From Paraburkholderia sp. LEh10 (GTDB taxonomy: Bacteria > Pseudomonadota > Gammaproteobacteria > Burkholderiales > Burkholderiaceae): DNA of 64,000 nt. Under the pieces are notes generated by a model, which saw nothing but the letters and a program-made list of their open reading frames with translations, did no database searches and was not told the origin of the DNA. Both the position numbers and the translations under genes were made by a program. Position 1 is the stretch's first letter; each line of letters opens with the position of its first letter. Positions 54,862-63,749 of this stretch are shown here, one piece after another. The stretch covers positions 1 to 64,000 of the forward strand of contig NZ_JAGIPX010000019.1 of NCBI RefSeq assembly GCF_017814945.1. Reading direction: 5' to 3'.

Positions 54862-55632
54862 TCAGCAGCCTTTGAACTGAGGCTCGCGCTTTTCGGCAAA
54901 CGCGCGCAGTCCTTCCTGGATGTCATATGAACGCTGGTGATTGCGCAACTCGAGCAACTCATGGCGCAGCGCATCGGCGGCTGACTTGTCGGCTGCTTCG
55001 TTCGCCACGCGTTTCATGCGCGCGAGCACGAGCGGGCTCTTCTTCGCGAGGCGCTCGGCAAGCGCCTGAGCACGCGGCTTCAGTTCGGCGTCGGCGAGCA
55101 CTTCGTTGACGAGGCCGTAACCCTTCAATTCCGCGGCGCTCATTGCGTCGCCTGTGAACAGCAGATAGCGTGCGACGTTCGCGGGCACCTTGCGCGGCAG
55201 GATTGCAGCACCGCCCGCGCCAGGGAAAGCGCCGAAGTTCGAGTGCGCATCGCCGAGGCGAGCGGACTCGGCGGCCAGCACCAGGTCGGATGCAAGCACC
55301 ACTTCGAGGCCGCCTGCCAGCGCGAGCCCGTTGACGGCTGCGATCACCGGCTTCGGAAAGGCGCGCAGCGTGTCGAAGAATTCGACGATCAGGTCGAGAA
55401 ATTCACGCTTGTCGGGGTGCGGCGGTTCTGCCGCCTCGATCAAGTCCGCGCCCGCGCAGAACGCGCGGCCGTTGCCCGTCAGCACGACGACCCGCACGGC
55501 CTCGTCATGGCGCCATGCATTCAGTTGTGCGGTCAGGCCCGTCGCCATCTCGCGATTCAGACTGTTCATTGCAGATGGACGATCCATCGTCAGCCAAGCG
55601 ACTGAATCCACCAAAGTTTTCGTATAGCTCAT
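54862..55632 (-). CDS. Enoyl-CoA hydratase/isomerase family protein
   Basis: A 256-residue crotonase-fold protein with GRAFCAGADLIEA (oxyanion hole) and NGLALAGGLEVVLASDLVLA carrying the first glutamate. The segment where the second catalytic glutamate usually sits reads DAHSNFGAFPGAGG, so that residue is not obvious and isomerase or lyase chemistry is possible. GGGAGGGG immediately precedes ATG 55632. It is the first gene of the eight-gene minus-strand operon and is divergent from the regulator. Confidence 0.86.
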   Translation of the reverse strand: MSYTKTLVDSVAWLTMDRPSAMNSLNREMATGLTAQLNAWRHDEAVRVVVLTGNGRAFCAGADLIEAAEPPHPDKREFLDLIVEFFDTLRAFPKPVIAAVNGLALAGGLEVVLASDLVLAAESARLGDAHSNFGAFPGAGGAAILPRKVPANVARYLLFTGDAMSAAELKGYGLVNEVLADAELKPRAQALAERLAKKSPLVLARMKRVANEAADKSAADALRHELLELRNHQRSYDIQEGLRAFAEKREPQFKGC

Positions 55633-55708
55633 CGCCCCTCCCAATAATCACAACATTCATTCTTGACGTTACAGTTGTGATAAGTTAGGTTCAGTATCCC
55701 TATTTATC

Positions 55709-55727
55709 ACCCCTCGTTCTGAGGGGG
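55709..55727. promoter_or_regulatory. Candidate operator, site 2
   Basis: ACCCCT-N7-AGGGGG, one mismatch from the CCCCCT-N7-AGGGGG pattern of site 1, in the 138-bp gap between the catabolic operon (start 55632) and the LuxR-type regulator (start 55771). A possible plus-strand -35 (TTGACG) lies near 55662. It could control both genes. Confidence 0.6.
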
Positions 55728-55770
55728 CGCGAATGCGGCGGACCGCGCGATCAAAAGGCGGGTCGGCGCA

Positions 55771-58494
55771 TTGCATCGACTGTGTGAGCTCTTGACTACC
55801 CCTTTCACCAAACATCTGGTTTCGACCCGGTTCTCGCCGCCACGCATTGGCGCCAAGCACGTCGCGCGCGCCGAGCTGCTCGCGCAACTGCAACGCATGA
55901 ACCAGTGCCGGCTCGCGCTCGTCACGGGCAGCGCCGGTTACGGCAAAACCACCTTGCTCGCGCAATGGCGTCAGGCCTGCCTGAAAGCAGGCGCGGAAGT
56001 GGCATGGCTGTCGCTTACGGCCGACGACAAGGGCTACATCGACTTCTGCTCCGCGCTCTTTGCGGCGATGCAGCGCGGCGGGATACCCGTCGAGATGGAC
56101 CTGCCACTCGAAGAAGCGAGCGCGGCGGCCATGGATGCGTCGATCGCCGCCATCGTCGAGGCCGCCATCGATCTGCCGAAAGACGTGTACCTGATGATCG
56201 ACGACTATCACCACGTCGAAGCGCCGCTCGCGCACAAGTTCATGCAGGCGCTGCTCGACCACGGACCGGGCAACCTGCATCTCGTGATCGCGTCGCGCGT
56301 CGCGCCGCCGCTGAGTCTGAGCCGGCTGCGGATGATGGACCAGGTCGCGGAACTGGACAGCGCCGCGCTGCCGTTCGATCTCGCGGAAACGCGCGCGTTC
56401 GTCGATGAGAATCTTGGATCCGGCAAGCTCAATGCTGACGAACTGACGCTGATCCACGAACTGACGGGCGGCTGGCCGTCGTGCATCCAGCTGATCGTCA
56501 TCATGCTCAAGAACCGGCCCGAAACCCGGGCCGCGCTGCGCGACCTCGTCTGGCGTTCGAGCGACCTGCAGACCTATCTGAGCGAAGAGGTCATCGCGCA
56601 CCTGCCTCTCGAACTGACCGAATTCGCCGAAGCGCTGTCGGTCTTCCGGCGCTTTTGCGCGCCGCTCGCCCAGTTCGTCACGCACAACGAAAATGCGGCC
56701 GATCTGCTCAAACGCATGGAGGTCGAGAATCTGCTCATCATCCGCGTCGATTCCGACGACCGGTTGAGCTGGTTCCGTTTCCATCCGCTCTTCGGCGAAT
56801 TTCTCACGACGCGGCTGGCGCGCCGCGATCCTCCCGCCGTGCAGGAGCTTCATCGGCGCGCGAGCCGCTGGTTTGCCGATCATGGCCTGCTGGCGGAGGC
56901 GGTGCGGCATGCAAGCGCCGGCGAGGACGTCGATTTCGCCGCCTCCGTCATCGAGCGCGCGGCGCCCGCCACGTGGAATCTCGAGTACCTGAGCCCGACG
57001 CTTCATCTGCTCGAACGATTGCCGGAAGAGACACTGTTCAAGCATCAACGGCTGCTTTTCATCGCCTGCCTTGCCGTCGCATTGACCACGCGGCCCGCGA
57101 AAGCCCGCGCATGGCTCGCGCAACTGCAGACGAGCGCGCTGTCGGCGCATCCAGAGATTGCCCGCAGCGTGCCGTTGATCCATGCCGCGATCGCGTTCCA
57201 GGACGACGACACGCAACGCATGATCGACTTGCTGGAGCCGCATCGCGACGAGCCAGTCGAAAATCCTTTTTTGCAGTACATGCTGGTTGCTGAACTGAGC
57301 GCCGCATATGGTGCCGCGGGCCGCTATGCGGACGCGCGGCGCCTGTTCGAAACCCATCCGATTCCGCCTGCCGACGAAGACAACGACATGGCGCTCGTTG
57401 CACAGTCGACGCGCGCCACCGCGTTGCTGCTCGAAGGCAACATACGCGAAGCGGAGCGCGTAGGTTCGGCGTTGCTCACGCGCTCCCTACAGGCCGTCGG
57501 CCGGCATTCGATCAGCGCGAACATCTGCGCATGCGTGCTTGCCGACGCTTATTACGAACTCGACCGCATCGACGACGCGCGTGAAACGATCGCCAATCGC
57601 CCCGGACTCCTGCAGGCGTCGGGGCCCGACGTGCTGGTGCGCGCGTCGCGGTGTCGTGCGCGGCTCGACCTGCTGCAGGAAGGCGCGGACGTGGCGCTGT
57701 CGTTCGTGCAGCATCAATTGGCGCACCTGCGCAGCATGCGCCAGGTGCGCGCCGTCGCCCACATGCTGGCGGAGCAGGTTCGGATACTGCTGATCAAGGG
57801 CGATCGCACACGTGCGAGAGAATCGCTGGCGTCGGTCGAGGAGCTCGCGCGTGCCTACCCCGCCGAAACGGGCTGGAAGGCCGAGATTCCCGCCGTCGCG
57901 GCGCTCGCGAAGGCGCGCCTTCTGCGCGACGAAGATCCCGACGAAGCCTTGCGGGCGCTACAGGTCTCGCGCAACCATGCCGAAGCGTTCTGCCGCGGCA
58001 GGTTCGCGGCGCTGGTGGACCTGCAATCCGCCATCATCCATGCCGACCGCAAACGCACGGATGACGCGCACGTCTGCCTCGTGCGAGCCGTCGATGCAGC
58101 GCAGCGGTTTGGTATCGTGCGTACTTTCGTCGACGAAGGGGCGCCCGCCGGGAAGCTGATCGCCAGCATGGTGCGCGAGAAGAAATTCGAGGGCGCCACG
58201 CTGACGTATGCGATGGAACTGCTCGACAAGTTTCCCGACGCCACGGCCCACGATGGCTCCACTGGCGCGCGACGCGGACACGGCGATTCGAAGATGCAGC
58301 CCGTCCTGACACAGCGCGAAGTGGAAATACTCGCGCTCGTCGCCCAGGCGATGTCGAACAAGCGCATTGCGCTTGCACTCAACATCACGCTCGAGACGGT
58401 CAAGTGGAACCTGCGCAATATCTTTGCGAAGCTCGGCGTATCGAGCCGCTACGATGCGATGATCTGGGCGCGCAAGCGGGATCTGATCGAGTAG
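55771..58494 (+). CDS. MalT/AlkS-type LuxR transcriptional regulator
   Basis: A 907-residue large ATP-binding LuxR regulator. It has an N-terminal STAND NTPase with Walker A GSAGYGKTTLL (about residues 53-63) and Walker B YLMIDDYHH, a helical repeat-rich middle, and a C-terminal LuxR helix-turn-helix (LTQREVEILALVAQAMSNKR; TVKWNLRNIFAKLGVSS). MalT and AlkS, which sense maltotriose and alkanes, share this build. The start is a TTG at 55771; a second TTG at 55792 is equally reasonable. It is divergent from the operon it probably controls. Its ligand is unknown. Confidence 0.88.
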   Translation: MHRLCELLTTPFTKHLVSTRFSPPRIGAKHVARAELLAQLQRMNQCRLALVTGSAGYGKTTLLAQWRQACLKAGAEVAWLSLTADDKGYIDFCSALFAAMQRGGIPVEMDLPLEEASAAAMDASIAAIVEAAIDLPKDVYLMIDDYHHVEAPLAHKFMQALLDHGPGNLHLVIASRVAPPLSLSRLRMMDQVAELDSAALPFDLAETRAFVDENLGSGKLNADELTLIHELTGGWPSCIQLIVIMLKNRPETRAALRDLVWRSSDLQTYLSEEVIAHLPLELTEFAEALSVFRRFCAPLAQFVTHNENAADLLKRMEVENLLIIRVDSDDRLSWFRFHPLFGEFLTTRLARRDPPAVQELHRRASRWFADHGLLAEAVRHASAGEDVDFAASVIERAAPATWNLEYLSPTLHLLERLPEETLFKHQRLLFIACLAVALTTRPAKARAWLAQLQTSALSAHPEIARSVPLIHAAIAFQDDDTQRMIDLLEPHRDEPVENPFLQYMLVAELSAAYGAAGRYADARRLFETHPIPPADEDNDMALVAQSTRATALLLEGNIREAERVGSALLTRSLQAVGRHSISANICACVLADAYYELDRIDDARETIANRPGLLQASGPDVLVRASRCRARLDLLQEGADVALSFVQHQLAHLRSMRQVRAVAHMLAEQVRILLIKGDRTRARESLASVEELARAYPAETGWKAEIPAVAALAKARLLRDEDPDEALRALQVSRNHAEAFCRGRFAALVDLQSAIIHADRKRTDDAHVCLVRAVDAAQRFGIVRTFVDEGAPAGKLIASMVREKKFEGATLTYAMELLDKFPDATAHDGSTGARRGHGDSKMQPVLTQREVEILALVAQAMSNKRIALALNITLETVKWNLRNIFAKLGVSSRYDAMIWARKRDLIE

Positions 58495-58529
58495 CGCATT
58501 GCGCTAGCTCACCGCATCGCGCCCTGTCG

Positions 58530-60017
58530 TCATTTTGCCGTGACTACGCCCGGCGGCGTCCATGCACGTTGCACGACGCCATCGTCGGGCCAGTAGTTGC
58601 GCAGCATCAGCGAGAATTGCGCACCCTTCGGCGCAGGCAACCAGTTGGCTTCCTTGTCCGCGCCCGGCGACTCGGCCTGCACGTAGAGCGTCAGCGAACC
58701 GTCGCTGCCGTATTTCATTCCCTTGTTTCTGGTGCCAAGCGAATAGCGATTCAGCGGATTCGGCACGAAGAAATGATGCTCGTCGTACAACGTGAGCGAC
58801 CAGAATGCACGCGTCGGCGGCAGCTGTCCTTTTTCGAACGTGATCACGTAGGCGTTGTCGCCGCTCAATCGCGCGCCGGATGCGTCCAGGTCCTGGTAGT
58901 AGTACTTCGTTTCGTTCGGCGCGTTGACCATGATGTTCGATCTCGCCACGGCCGTGCGCGTGAAGTAGTCAGTGCCAAATCGCGCACCATTGTTGACGGT
59001 GGTCCAGTAGTACGGCAGCCGCACGCCCCAGTTGCGGAACTGAAGCAGCGGGTCGACCAGTTCCTTGTCCGCCTTCTCCGCTTCGTCGATCATCGCCTTC
59101 TTCAATGCGGGATCTTTACTTGCGGCGTCGATTACGGCCAGAGTCTGAGCGTAGCGCGCCTGCTCTCCCGGGTTCGGCGGCGCTTCGGCCAACACGGTCG
59201 GCAACTGGTCGAAAAACGTCGCGGGGCGCACCCAGCGTGATTCGCCGTCGCTCGCCCGCGACGGCTGCGGAAACTTGCGCAGCGTGCGCCAGTCATGCCG
59301 CTTCATCTTGCCGTCGTATTCGGTGAGCGGATAGACGTCGATGCTCGCGATCATCGACTGGATCGCCGCCTTGTCTTCCGGCGTGTCCTCCTGAAAGACG
59401 CGAGGTATGACCATTGCCGTCTCGGAACTGGCGCGGAACACCCCGGCAATGCCCTTCGGAATCTCGCCTTTCCAGTCCCGCCCCACGACCATGTAGAAGC
59501 CCGGCTTGGTGCCGTACATCGCACCGAGGCGGCCGAAACTGTCGGTCCGGATGTCCGTCAGCTGATAGACCCAAAGGCGCTTGCCGAAGTCCGGCACCTG
59601 GATCACGACCGGGCCCGCATCGAGCGACAGGATGCTCGCGCCGTACACGATATCCTGGCTCGGACACGCTACCCAGCGTTGGCCCGGTTCGATGTAATCG
59701 CTCAACATGGACAACCTGTTCAGCGGCGCAAACGGAATGACCCCGCCGAACAGACCCGGCTCGGGCGCCCGCTGAAATGCCAGACGCCGGTTGTAGAGGT
59801 TGACCATCGGCCACGCCCAGAACCAGGCGTCGCGCGCAACCAGCCGAGCGTATGCCTCTGTGATTCCGACCTCGGTATCAGGCCCCGGGGGCAAGGCGTG
59901 GACCTGCGCCGGCGCCATGCCTGTTGCCTGTGCGCACACAGCAGGCAAACCGATGGTGAATAGCGCCGCGAGACCGAGCGGCAACGAGACTTGAACGAGA
60001 TTAGGGATGCGTCGCAT
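58530..60017 (-). CDS. DUF1254/DUF1214 exported protein
   Basis: A 495-residue protein with a signal peptide (SLPLGLAALFTIGLPAVCAQ). The DUF1254 region follows (YARLVARDAWFWAWPMVNLY) and then a DUF1214 region (GARFGTDYFTRTAVARSNIM, FWSLTLYDEHHFFVPNPLNR). Such proteins are periplasmic and of unknown biochemistry, sometimes linked to lipid or xenobiotic use. I use ATG 60017 with AAAAGG upstream; an ATG at 60038 gives a longer Arg-rich start. It is convergent with the regulator gene and may belong to the transcript of the SDR and ACAD genes upstream. Confidence 0.82.
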   Translation of the reverse strand: MRRIPNLVQVSLPLGLAALFTIGLPAVCAQATGMAPAQVHALPPGPDTEVGITEAYARLVARDAWFWAWPMVNLYNRRLAFQRAPEPGLFGGVIPFAPLNRLSMLSDYIEPGQRWVACPSQDIVYGASILSLDAGPVVIQVPDFGKRLWVYQLTDIRTDSFGRLGAMYGTKPGFYMVVGRDWKGEIPKGIAGVFRASSETAMVIPRVFQEDTPEDKAAIQSMIASIDVYPLTEYDGKMKRHDWRTLRKFPQPSRASDGESRWVRPATFFDQLPTVLAEAPPNPGEQARYAQTLAVIDAASKDPALKKAMIDEAEKADKELVDPLLQFRNWGVRLPYYWTTVNNGARFGTDYFTRTAVARSNIMVNAPNETKYYYQDLDASGARLSGDNAYVITFEKGQLPPTRAFWSLTLYDEHHFFVPNPLNRYSLGTRNKGMKYGSDGSLTLYVQAESPGADKEANWLPAPKGAQFSLMLRNYWPDDGVVQRAWTPPGVVTAK

Positions 60018-60076
60018 GTTTTGCCTTTTATTTTGCATACCTGACTGTATTTGTCAGGACGATGTAATCCAATGAA

Positions 60077-60247
60077 TCAATTCAATGCGTCGATGTGGCC
60101 GGGCTTCCAGTTCTGGTCGAGCCAGGCTCGGGCGGACCATATCGCACATAGCCACATCATCAGGAAGAAGCCTTTGCCGGACACGCTGCGATACCACGAA
60201 GCTCCGCGCATGATTTTTCGCAACTGAAGCAGGCAGGCCTGGAACAT
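60077..60247 (-). CDS. Small translationally coupled membrane protein, 56 aa
   Basis: A 56-residue open frame starting at the ATG that overlaps the SDR stop codon as TGATG. The middle is hydrophobic and Trp-rich (GFFLMMWLCAIWSARAW), flanked by a basic N-terminal part (LQLRKIMRGASWY) and an acidic C terminus. This suggests a single membrane-associated helix. I do not recognise the family. The codon-use pattern and tight coupling favour a real gene, but no homology can be checked here. The longer frame at 60054-60260 on the same strand is a shadow. Confidence 0.5.
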   Translation of the reverse strand: MFQACLLQLRKIMRGASWYRSVSGKGFFLMMWLCAIWSARAWLDQNWKPGHIDALN

Positions 60248-61032
60248 CACGCGACGGCACTCACGCCGCCATCCACCGCGAGGATCTGCCCCGTGATGTG
60301 CTTGCCCGCATCGCTCGCGAACAACAGCGCCGCGCCTTTCAGGTCCTCGTCGTCACCCAGGCGCCGCAGCGGCATACGTGCGCACATGTTCTCGACGCCC
60401 CACTCGTCCAGCGAAGCCTGAGTCATCTTCGACGGAAAGAAGCCGGGCGCAAGCGCGTTCACGGTGATCCCGTGCTCGCCCCATTCGGCTGCTAGCGTGC
60501 GCGTGAAGTTCACCACAGCGCCTTTGGACGTGTTGTAGGCAATCGTCTCCATCGTGCCCGGCACATTGCCCGCGAGCCCCGTGATCGATGCAACGTTGAC
60601 GATGCGGCCATAGCGGCGCGGAATCATCGAGTGCTTGCCGATCCGCTGCGTCAACAAAAAGAGCCCGCGAATGTTCAGGTTCATCACCTTGTCCCAGGCC
60701 GCGACCGGGTAGTCTTCAGCCGGTGCGCCCCAAACCGCACCCGCGTTGTTCACGAGAATATCCACGTGCCCGAAGCGCGCAAGCGTCTCGTCCGCGAGAC
60801 GTGCTATGTCTTCGTCGCGCGCGGCGTCGGCGGCGATCCAGTCCGCCTCGATCCCGTGCGCACGCAGATGCGCCTTCGCGGCATCCAGTTCGTCGCGTTT
60901 GCGCGCCGACAGCATCACGCGCGCACCCTGTTCGCCGAGCGCTTCGGCGATTTGCAAGCCCAGGCCGCGAGAGCCTCCCGTCACGAGGGCCGTTTTTCCA
61001 TTCAGGTCGAAGAGCTTCTGTACGGTACGCAT
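60247..61032 (-). CDS. Short-chain dehydrogenase/reductase
   Basis: A 261-residue classical SDR with NAD(P) motif TGGSRGLGLQIAEALGEQG, VNNAGAVWGAPAED and catalytic AYNTSKGAVVNF. It is close to the gluconate-5-dehydrogenase/3-oxoacyl reductase branch; the substrate is unknown. It is 49 bp downstream of the large acyl-CoA dehydrogenase gene and its stop overlaps the start of the small ORF at 60247. It may act on a hydroxyl or keto group in the acyl-CoA pathway. Confidence 0.85.
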   Translation of the reverse strand: MRTVQKLFDLNGKTALVTGGSRGLGLQIAEALGEQGARVMLSARKRDELDAAKAHLRAHGIEADWIAADAARDEDIARLADETLARFGHVDILVNNAGAVWGAPAEDYPVAAWDKVMNLNIRGLFLLTQRIGKHSMIPRRYGRIVNVASITGLAGNVPGTMETIAYNTSKGAVVNFTRTLAAEWGEHGITVNALAPGFFPSKMTQASLDEWGVENMCARMPLRRLGDDEDLKGAALLFASDAGKHITGQILAVDGGVSAVA

Positions 61033-61081
61033 TGGTTGTTCAGCTCCTTTCAGTTGTATTCAGGAACGCGCCGGGCGCGCG

Positions 61082-62941
61082 TCAGAACCACGCGTCCTGC
61101 ATGTCGAGCGTGGTCCTGTCCAGGCTCGCAAGCAAATCGAACTGGGCTGATACGCGCGGCAATTCCCAGCGGAAAAAATAGGCGGCGGCCGCCAGCTTGC
61201 CGCGATAGAACGCGTCGTCCGGGACAGCACCTGCGTCGAGCGCGCGCTGTGCGACGCGCGCCTGTTCGAGCCAGGTCCAGGCCATCACGACATGGCCGAA
61301 CGCCTCCAGATAAACCGATGCATTGGCGAGCGTCAGAGCCGGGTCGGCCGTCGCCCGTAGCACGCGCGTCACGTGTGCGAGCCGGATCACCGCTTCATTC
61401 AACGACCTCGCGTAGTTCACGAGCTTGCCGTCGTTCGTCGCCGACGCACGCGCGATACTCGCCTGCATCCTGTCGATCAGAAGCGAGCATGCCGCGCCGT
61501 CTTTCATCGTCACCTTGCGGCCCAGCAGATCCAGCCCGTGGATGGCGTGTGCGCCTTCATGAATCGGATTGAGGCGGTTGTCGCGATAGAACTGCTCGAC
61601 GTTGTACTCGCGGGTGTAGCCGTAGCCGCCATGCACCTGGATCGCGAGGCTGTTGCCTTCGAGGCACCATTGCGACGGCCAGCTCTTCGCGATCGGCGTC
61701 AGGATATCGAGCAGCAGCGTCAGGCGTTCATGAGCAGCGCGGTCGCCGTCCGCTTCGGCCGCGCGTTGTTCGTCGACGAGCTTCGCGCAATACAGATTGA
61801 GCGCCAGCGCGCCTTCCGCATAGCTCTTTTGCGCGAGCAGCATGCGGCGGATATCGGCATGCTCGACGAGCTTCACCTGAGGACTCGCCGGGTCCTTGCC
61901 GCCGGGACCAGCGAGGCGCCCCTGCGGACGGCTGCGCGCATAGTCGAGCGCGTGCAGATAGCCGGTGTAGCCGAGCGCGGCCGCGCCAAGCCCGACGCCG
62001 ATGCGCGCCTCGTTCATCATGTGGAACATGCGCGCGAGTCCCTGCCCCGGTTCACCAACCAGATAGCCGATCGCGCCGGCACGGCCGCGCGGCCGGTACT
62101 TCGTGCCCTCGCCGAAATTCAGCAGGCAGTTGGTCGTGCCGCGGTATCCCATCTTGTGGTTCAGGCCGGCGAGCACCACGTCGTTGTGCTCGCCGCGCGA
62201 GCCGTCTTCGTTGACGAGGTACTTCGGCACGATGAACAGCGAAATCCCCTTGGTGCCTGGCGTGAGCTTGCCGTCTGGCCCAGGAATTTTTGCGAGCACG
62301 AGATGCACGATGTTCCCGGCTAGCTCATGCTCGCCGCCCGAGATCCACATCTTGTTGCCGCGCAGCCGGTATTGCTCGCCAAGCGGTGATTCGCCTTCGT
62401 ACTCGGCTCGCGTGGCGATGTCCGACAGCGACGAGCCCGCCTGCGGCTCGGACAGGCACATCGTTCCAAAGAACCTGCCGTCCATTTCGGGACGCACGAA
62501 TGCGTCGATCTGCGCGAGCGTGCCATGTGCGAGCAGCAGATTGGCGTTGCCGATGGTCAGAAACGCATACCCCGCCGTACCGATGTTCGCCCCCATGAAG
62601 TAGGCAAAGCCCGCCTTCTCGACCACCAGCGGCAATTGCATGCCGCCGAACTCGTAATCCTGCCCGGCCGCCATCAGGCCGGCAGCGCAGAACGCATCGA
62701 GTGCTGTCTTGACCTCGGGAATGATGTGAACCGTCTCCCCGTCGAAGTGCGGTTCGTGCTGATCGCTCTTTTTGTTGTGGGTCGCGAAGAGATCGGTCGC
62801 GATCTTCTCGCAGGTATCGAGCGCGGCATCGAAGGTTTCGCGCGAGTGATCCGCGTAACGGGGAACACTCGTCAGCGACTCGACCTCCAGCCATTCGTAA
62901 AGCAGAAAATTCAGGTCGCGCCGGGAGAGTATCTGGGACAT
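61082..62941 (-). CDS. Large AcdA/FadE5-like acyl-CoA dehydrogenase
   Basis: A 619-residue acyl-CoA dehydrogenase with an additional N-terminal domain and a C-terminal helical extension, like AcdA or FadE5 proteins of about 600 residues. Motifs include QDYEFGGMQLPLVVEKAGFA, LSEPQAGSSLSDIATRAEYE, YGYTREYNVEQFYRDNRLNP and the catalytic-glutamate segment IHEGAHAIHGLDLLGRK. ATG 62941 follows GGGGAG; an upstream extension is Arg/Cys-rich noise. It probably acts on longer chains than the 380-residue ACADs of the neighbouring operon. Confidence 0.9.
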   Translation of the reverse strand: MSQILSRRDLNFLLYEWLEVESLTSVPRYADHSRETFDAALDTCEKIATDLFATHNKKSDQHEPHFDGETVHIIPEVKTALDAFCAAGLMAAGQDYEFGGMQLPLVVEKAGFAYFMGANIGTAGYAFLTIGNANLLLAHGTLAQIDAFVRPEMDGRFFGTMCLSEPQAGSSLSDIATRAEYEGESPLGEQYRLRGNKMWISGGEHELAGNIVHLVLAKIPGPDGKLTPGTKGISLFIVPKYLVNEDGSRGEHNDVVLAGLNHKMGYRGTTNCLLNFGEGTKYRPRGRAGAIGYLVGEPGQGLARMFHMMNEARIGVGLGAAALGYTGYLHALDYARSRPQGRLAGPGGKDPASPQVKLVEHADIRRMLLAQKSYAEGALALNLYCAKLVDEQRAAEADGDRAAHERLTLLLDILTPIAKSWPSQWCLEGNSLAIQVHGGYGYTREYNVEQFYRDNRLNPIHEGAHAIHGLDLLGRKVTMKDGAACSLLIDRMQASIARASATNDGKLVNYARSLNEAVIRLAHVTRVLRATADPALTLANASVYLEAFGHVVMAWTWLEQARVAQRALDAGAVPDDAFYRGKLAAAAYFFRWELPRVSAQFDLLASLDRTTLDMQDAWF

Positions 62942-62954
62942 GCCGGTCTCCCCT

Positions 62955-63197
62955 TCACAGCACGGCGAACAGCGACGTCGCGCTATCGCCGCCGCCGGTG
63001 CGCATCGGCGTGGCGATCCGCGTCGCACCACGCCATTTGCCTTCGATCAGCGCGTGACCGATGCGGCGCGCGCCTGGTTCAGCGAACGCATGGCCGGCTG
63101 CCGTCGCGCCGCTATTTTTGCGGGGCCGGGCGCGATGGCCGGGATTGTCATGCGCGATGACGGCCATGCCGTCACGGACCTGGTTCTGCGCAGTCAT
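62955..63197 (-). CDS. Hypothetical 80-aa protein upstream of the large ACAD gene
   Basis: An 80-residue open frame with a good ribosome-binding site (AAAGGAAC, 7 bp before ATG 63197) and typical GC-rich codon use. It is rich in Ala, Gly and Arg, with no signal or membrane segment, and I do not recognise a family. Its stop is 13 bp before the ACAD start and the gap contains that gene's ribosome-binding site, so the two would be co-transcribed. It could be a genuine small protein or the remnant of a larger one. Confidence 0.45.
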   Translation of the reverse strand: MTAQNQVRDGMAVIAHDNPGHRARPRKNSGATAAGHAFAEPGARRIGHALIEGKWRGATRIATPMRTGGGDSATSLFAVL

Positions 63198-63387
63198 GCT
63201 TGTTCCTTTGATGTCTCGAATCGGGTGAGTTCGGAAAGCCCAGGCTGCGCCGTGATCGAAGCTCGCTGCGCGGCAAACGCGCTCCGTTCCCTTGCGCCTC
63301 ATCCCGTGTTTTTATGCGTCGCACTTCGGCCGCACGCGCAAGCTGCGACGTTGGGCCAAAGTTAATCATCTTTGCGGGACGTCGCTT

Positions 63388-63406
63388 CCCCCTCGTTGTG
63401 AGGGGG
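63388..63406. promoter_or_regulatory. Candidate operator, site 3
   Basis: CCCCCT-N7-AGGGGG with perfect arms, 191 bp upstream of the small gene at 63197 and its ACAD/SDR neighbours on the minus strand. Same pattern and spacing as sites 1 and 4. Confidence 0.58.
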
Positions 63407-63434
63407 ATCATGCGAGGCGCACAAAATGGGGTGA

Positions 63435-63660
63435 GGCGTCGTACCGATGCGCCTCTCGCAAGCAACGCCGGCGCTCACGACTCTCACGATAAACACGCAT
63501 GGCCACGTCGACATGCTGTTCAACGATGCGGGCGGCTTCGTCCGGGAAAGCACTTATAACGATTGAACATGCCTGAAGCGTGTGCTTCATGGCGCGCGCA
63601 TCTTCATCCCGTTGATCCTTGAAGCGGCTGCGCGGGGGCACATCGTACGAAGCGCATATC
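63435..63660 (+). pseudogene. Decayed SDR relic
   Basis: In one reading frame, two pieces of a classical SDR remain: GHVDMLFNDAGGFVREST (63501-63554) corresponding to the VDxLxNNAG block, then a stop at 63564, then VLHGARIFIPLILEAAARGH (63582-63641) matching the NxxGVxHGxxxFxPxxLExGxxGHIV region of SDRs. Start, active-site Tyr-Lys and C-terminal part are not seen. It is a broken gene, perhaps of a once larger third group of catabolic genes. Confidence 0.55.
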
Positions 63661-63749
63661 GTTGACATGGCATCGATGGCAGCGTCACCGTCAACGCGCG
63701 TGCGATGGGGTGTACTACAACATATCGATAGATGCCGTCGAGTCACATG

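Noticed and set aside
55669..57357. 562-codon minus-strand frame opposite the LuxR-type regulator
   Set aside because: It is antisense to a regulator with intact Walker and LuxR motifs; its translation is compositionally shadow-like.
63408..63746. 112-codon minus-strand gene
   Set aside because: The plus strand here encodes recognisable SDR fragments, so this frame is their antisense shadow; its codon use is also unlike neighbours.
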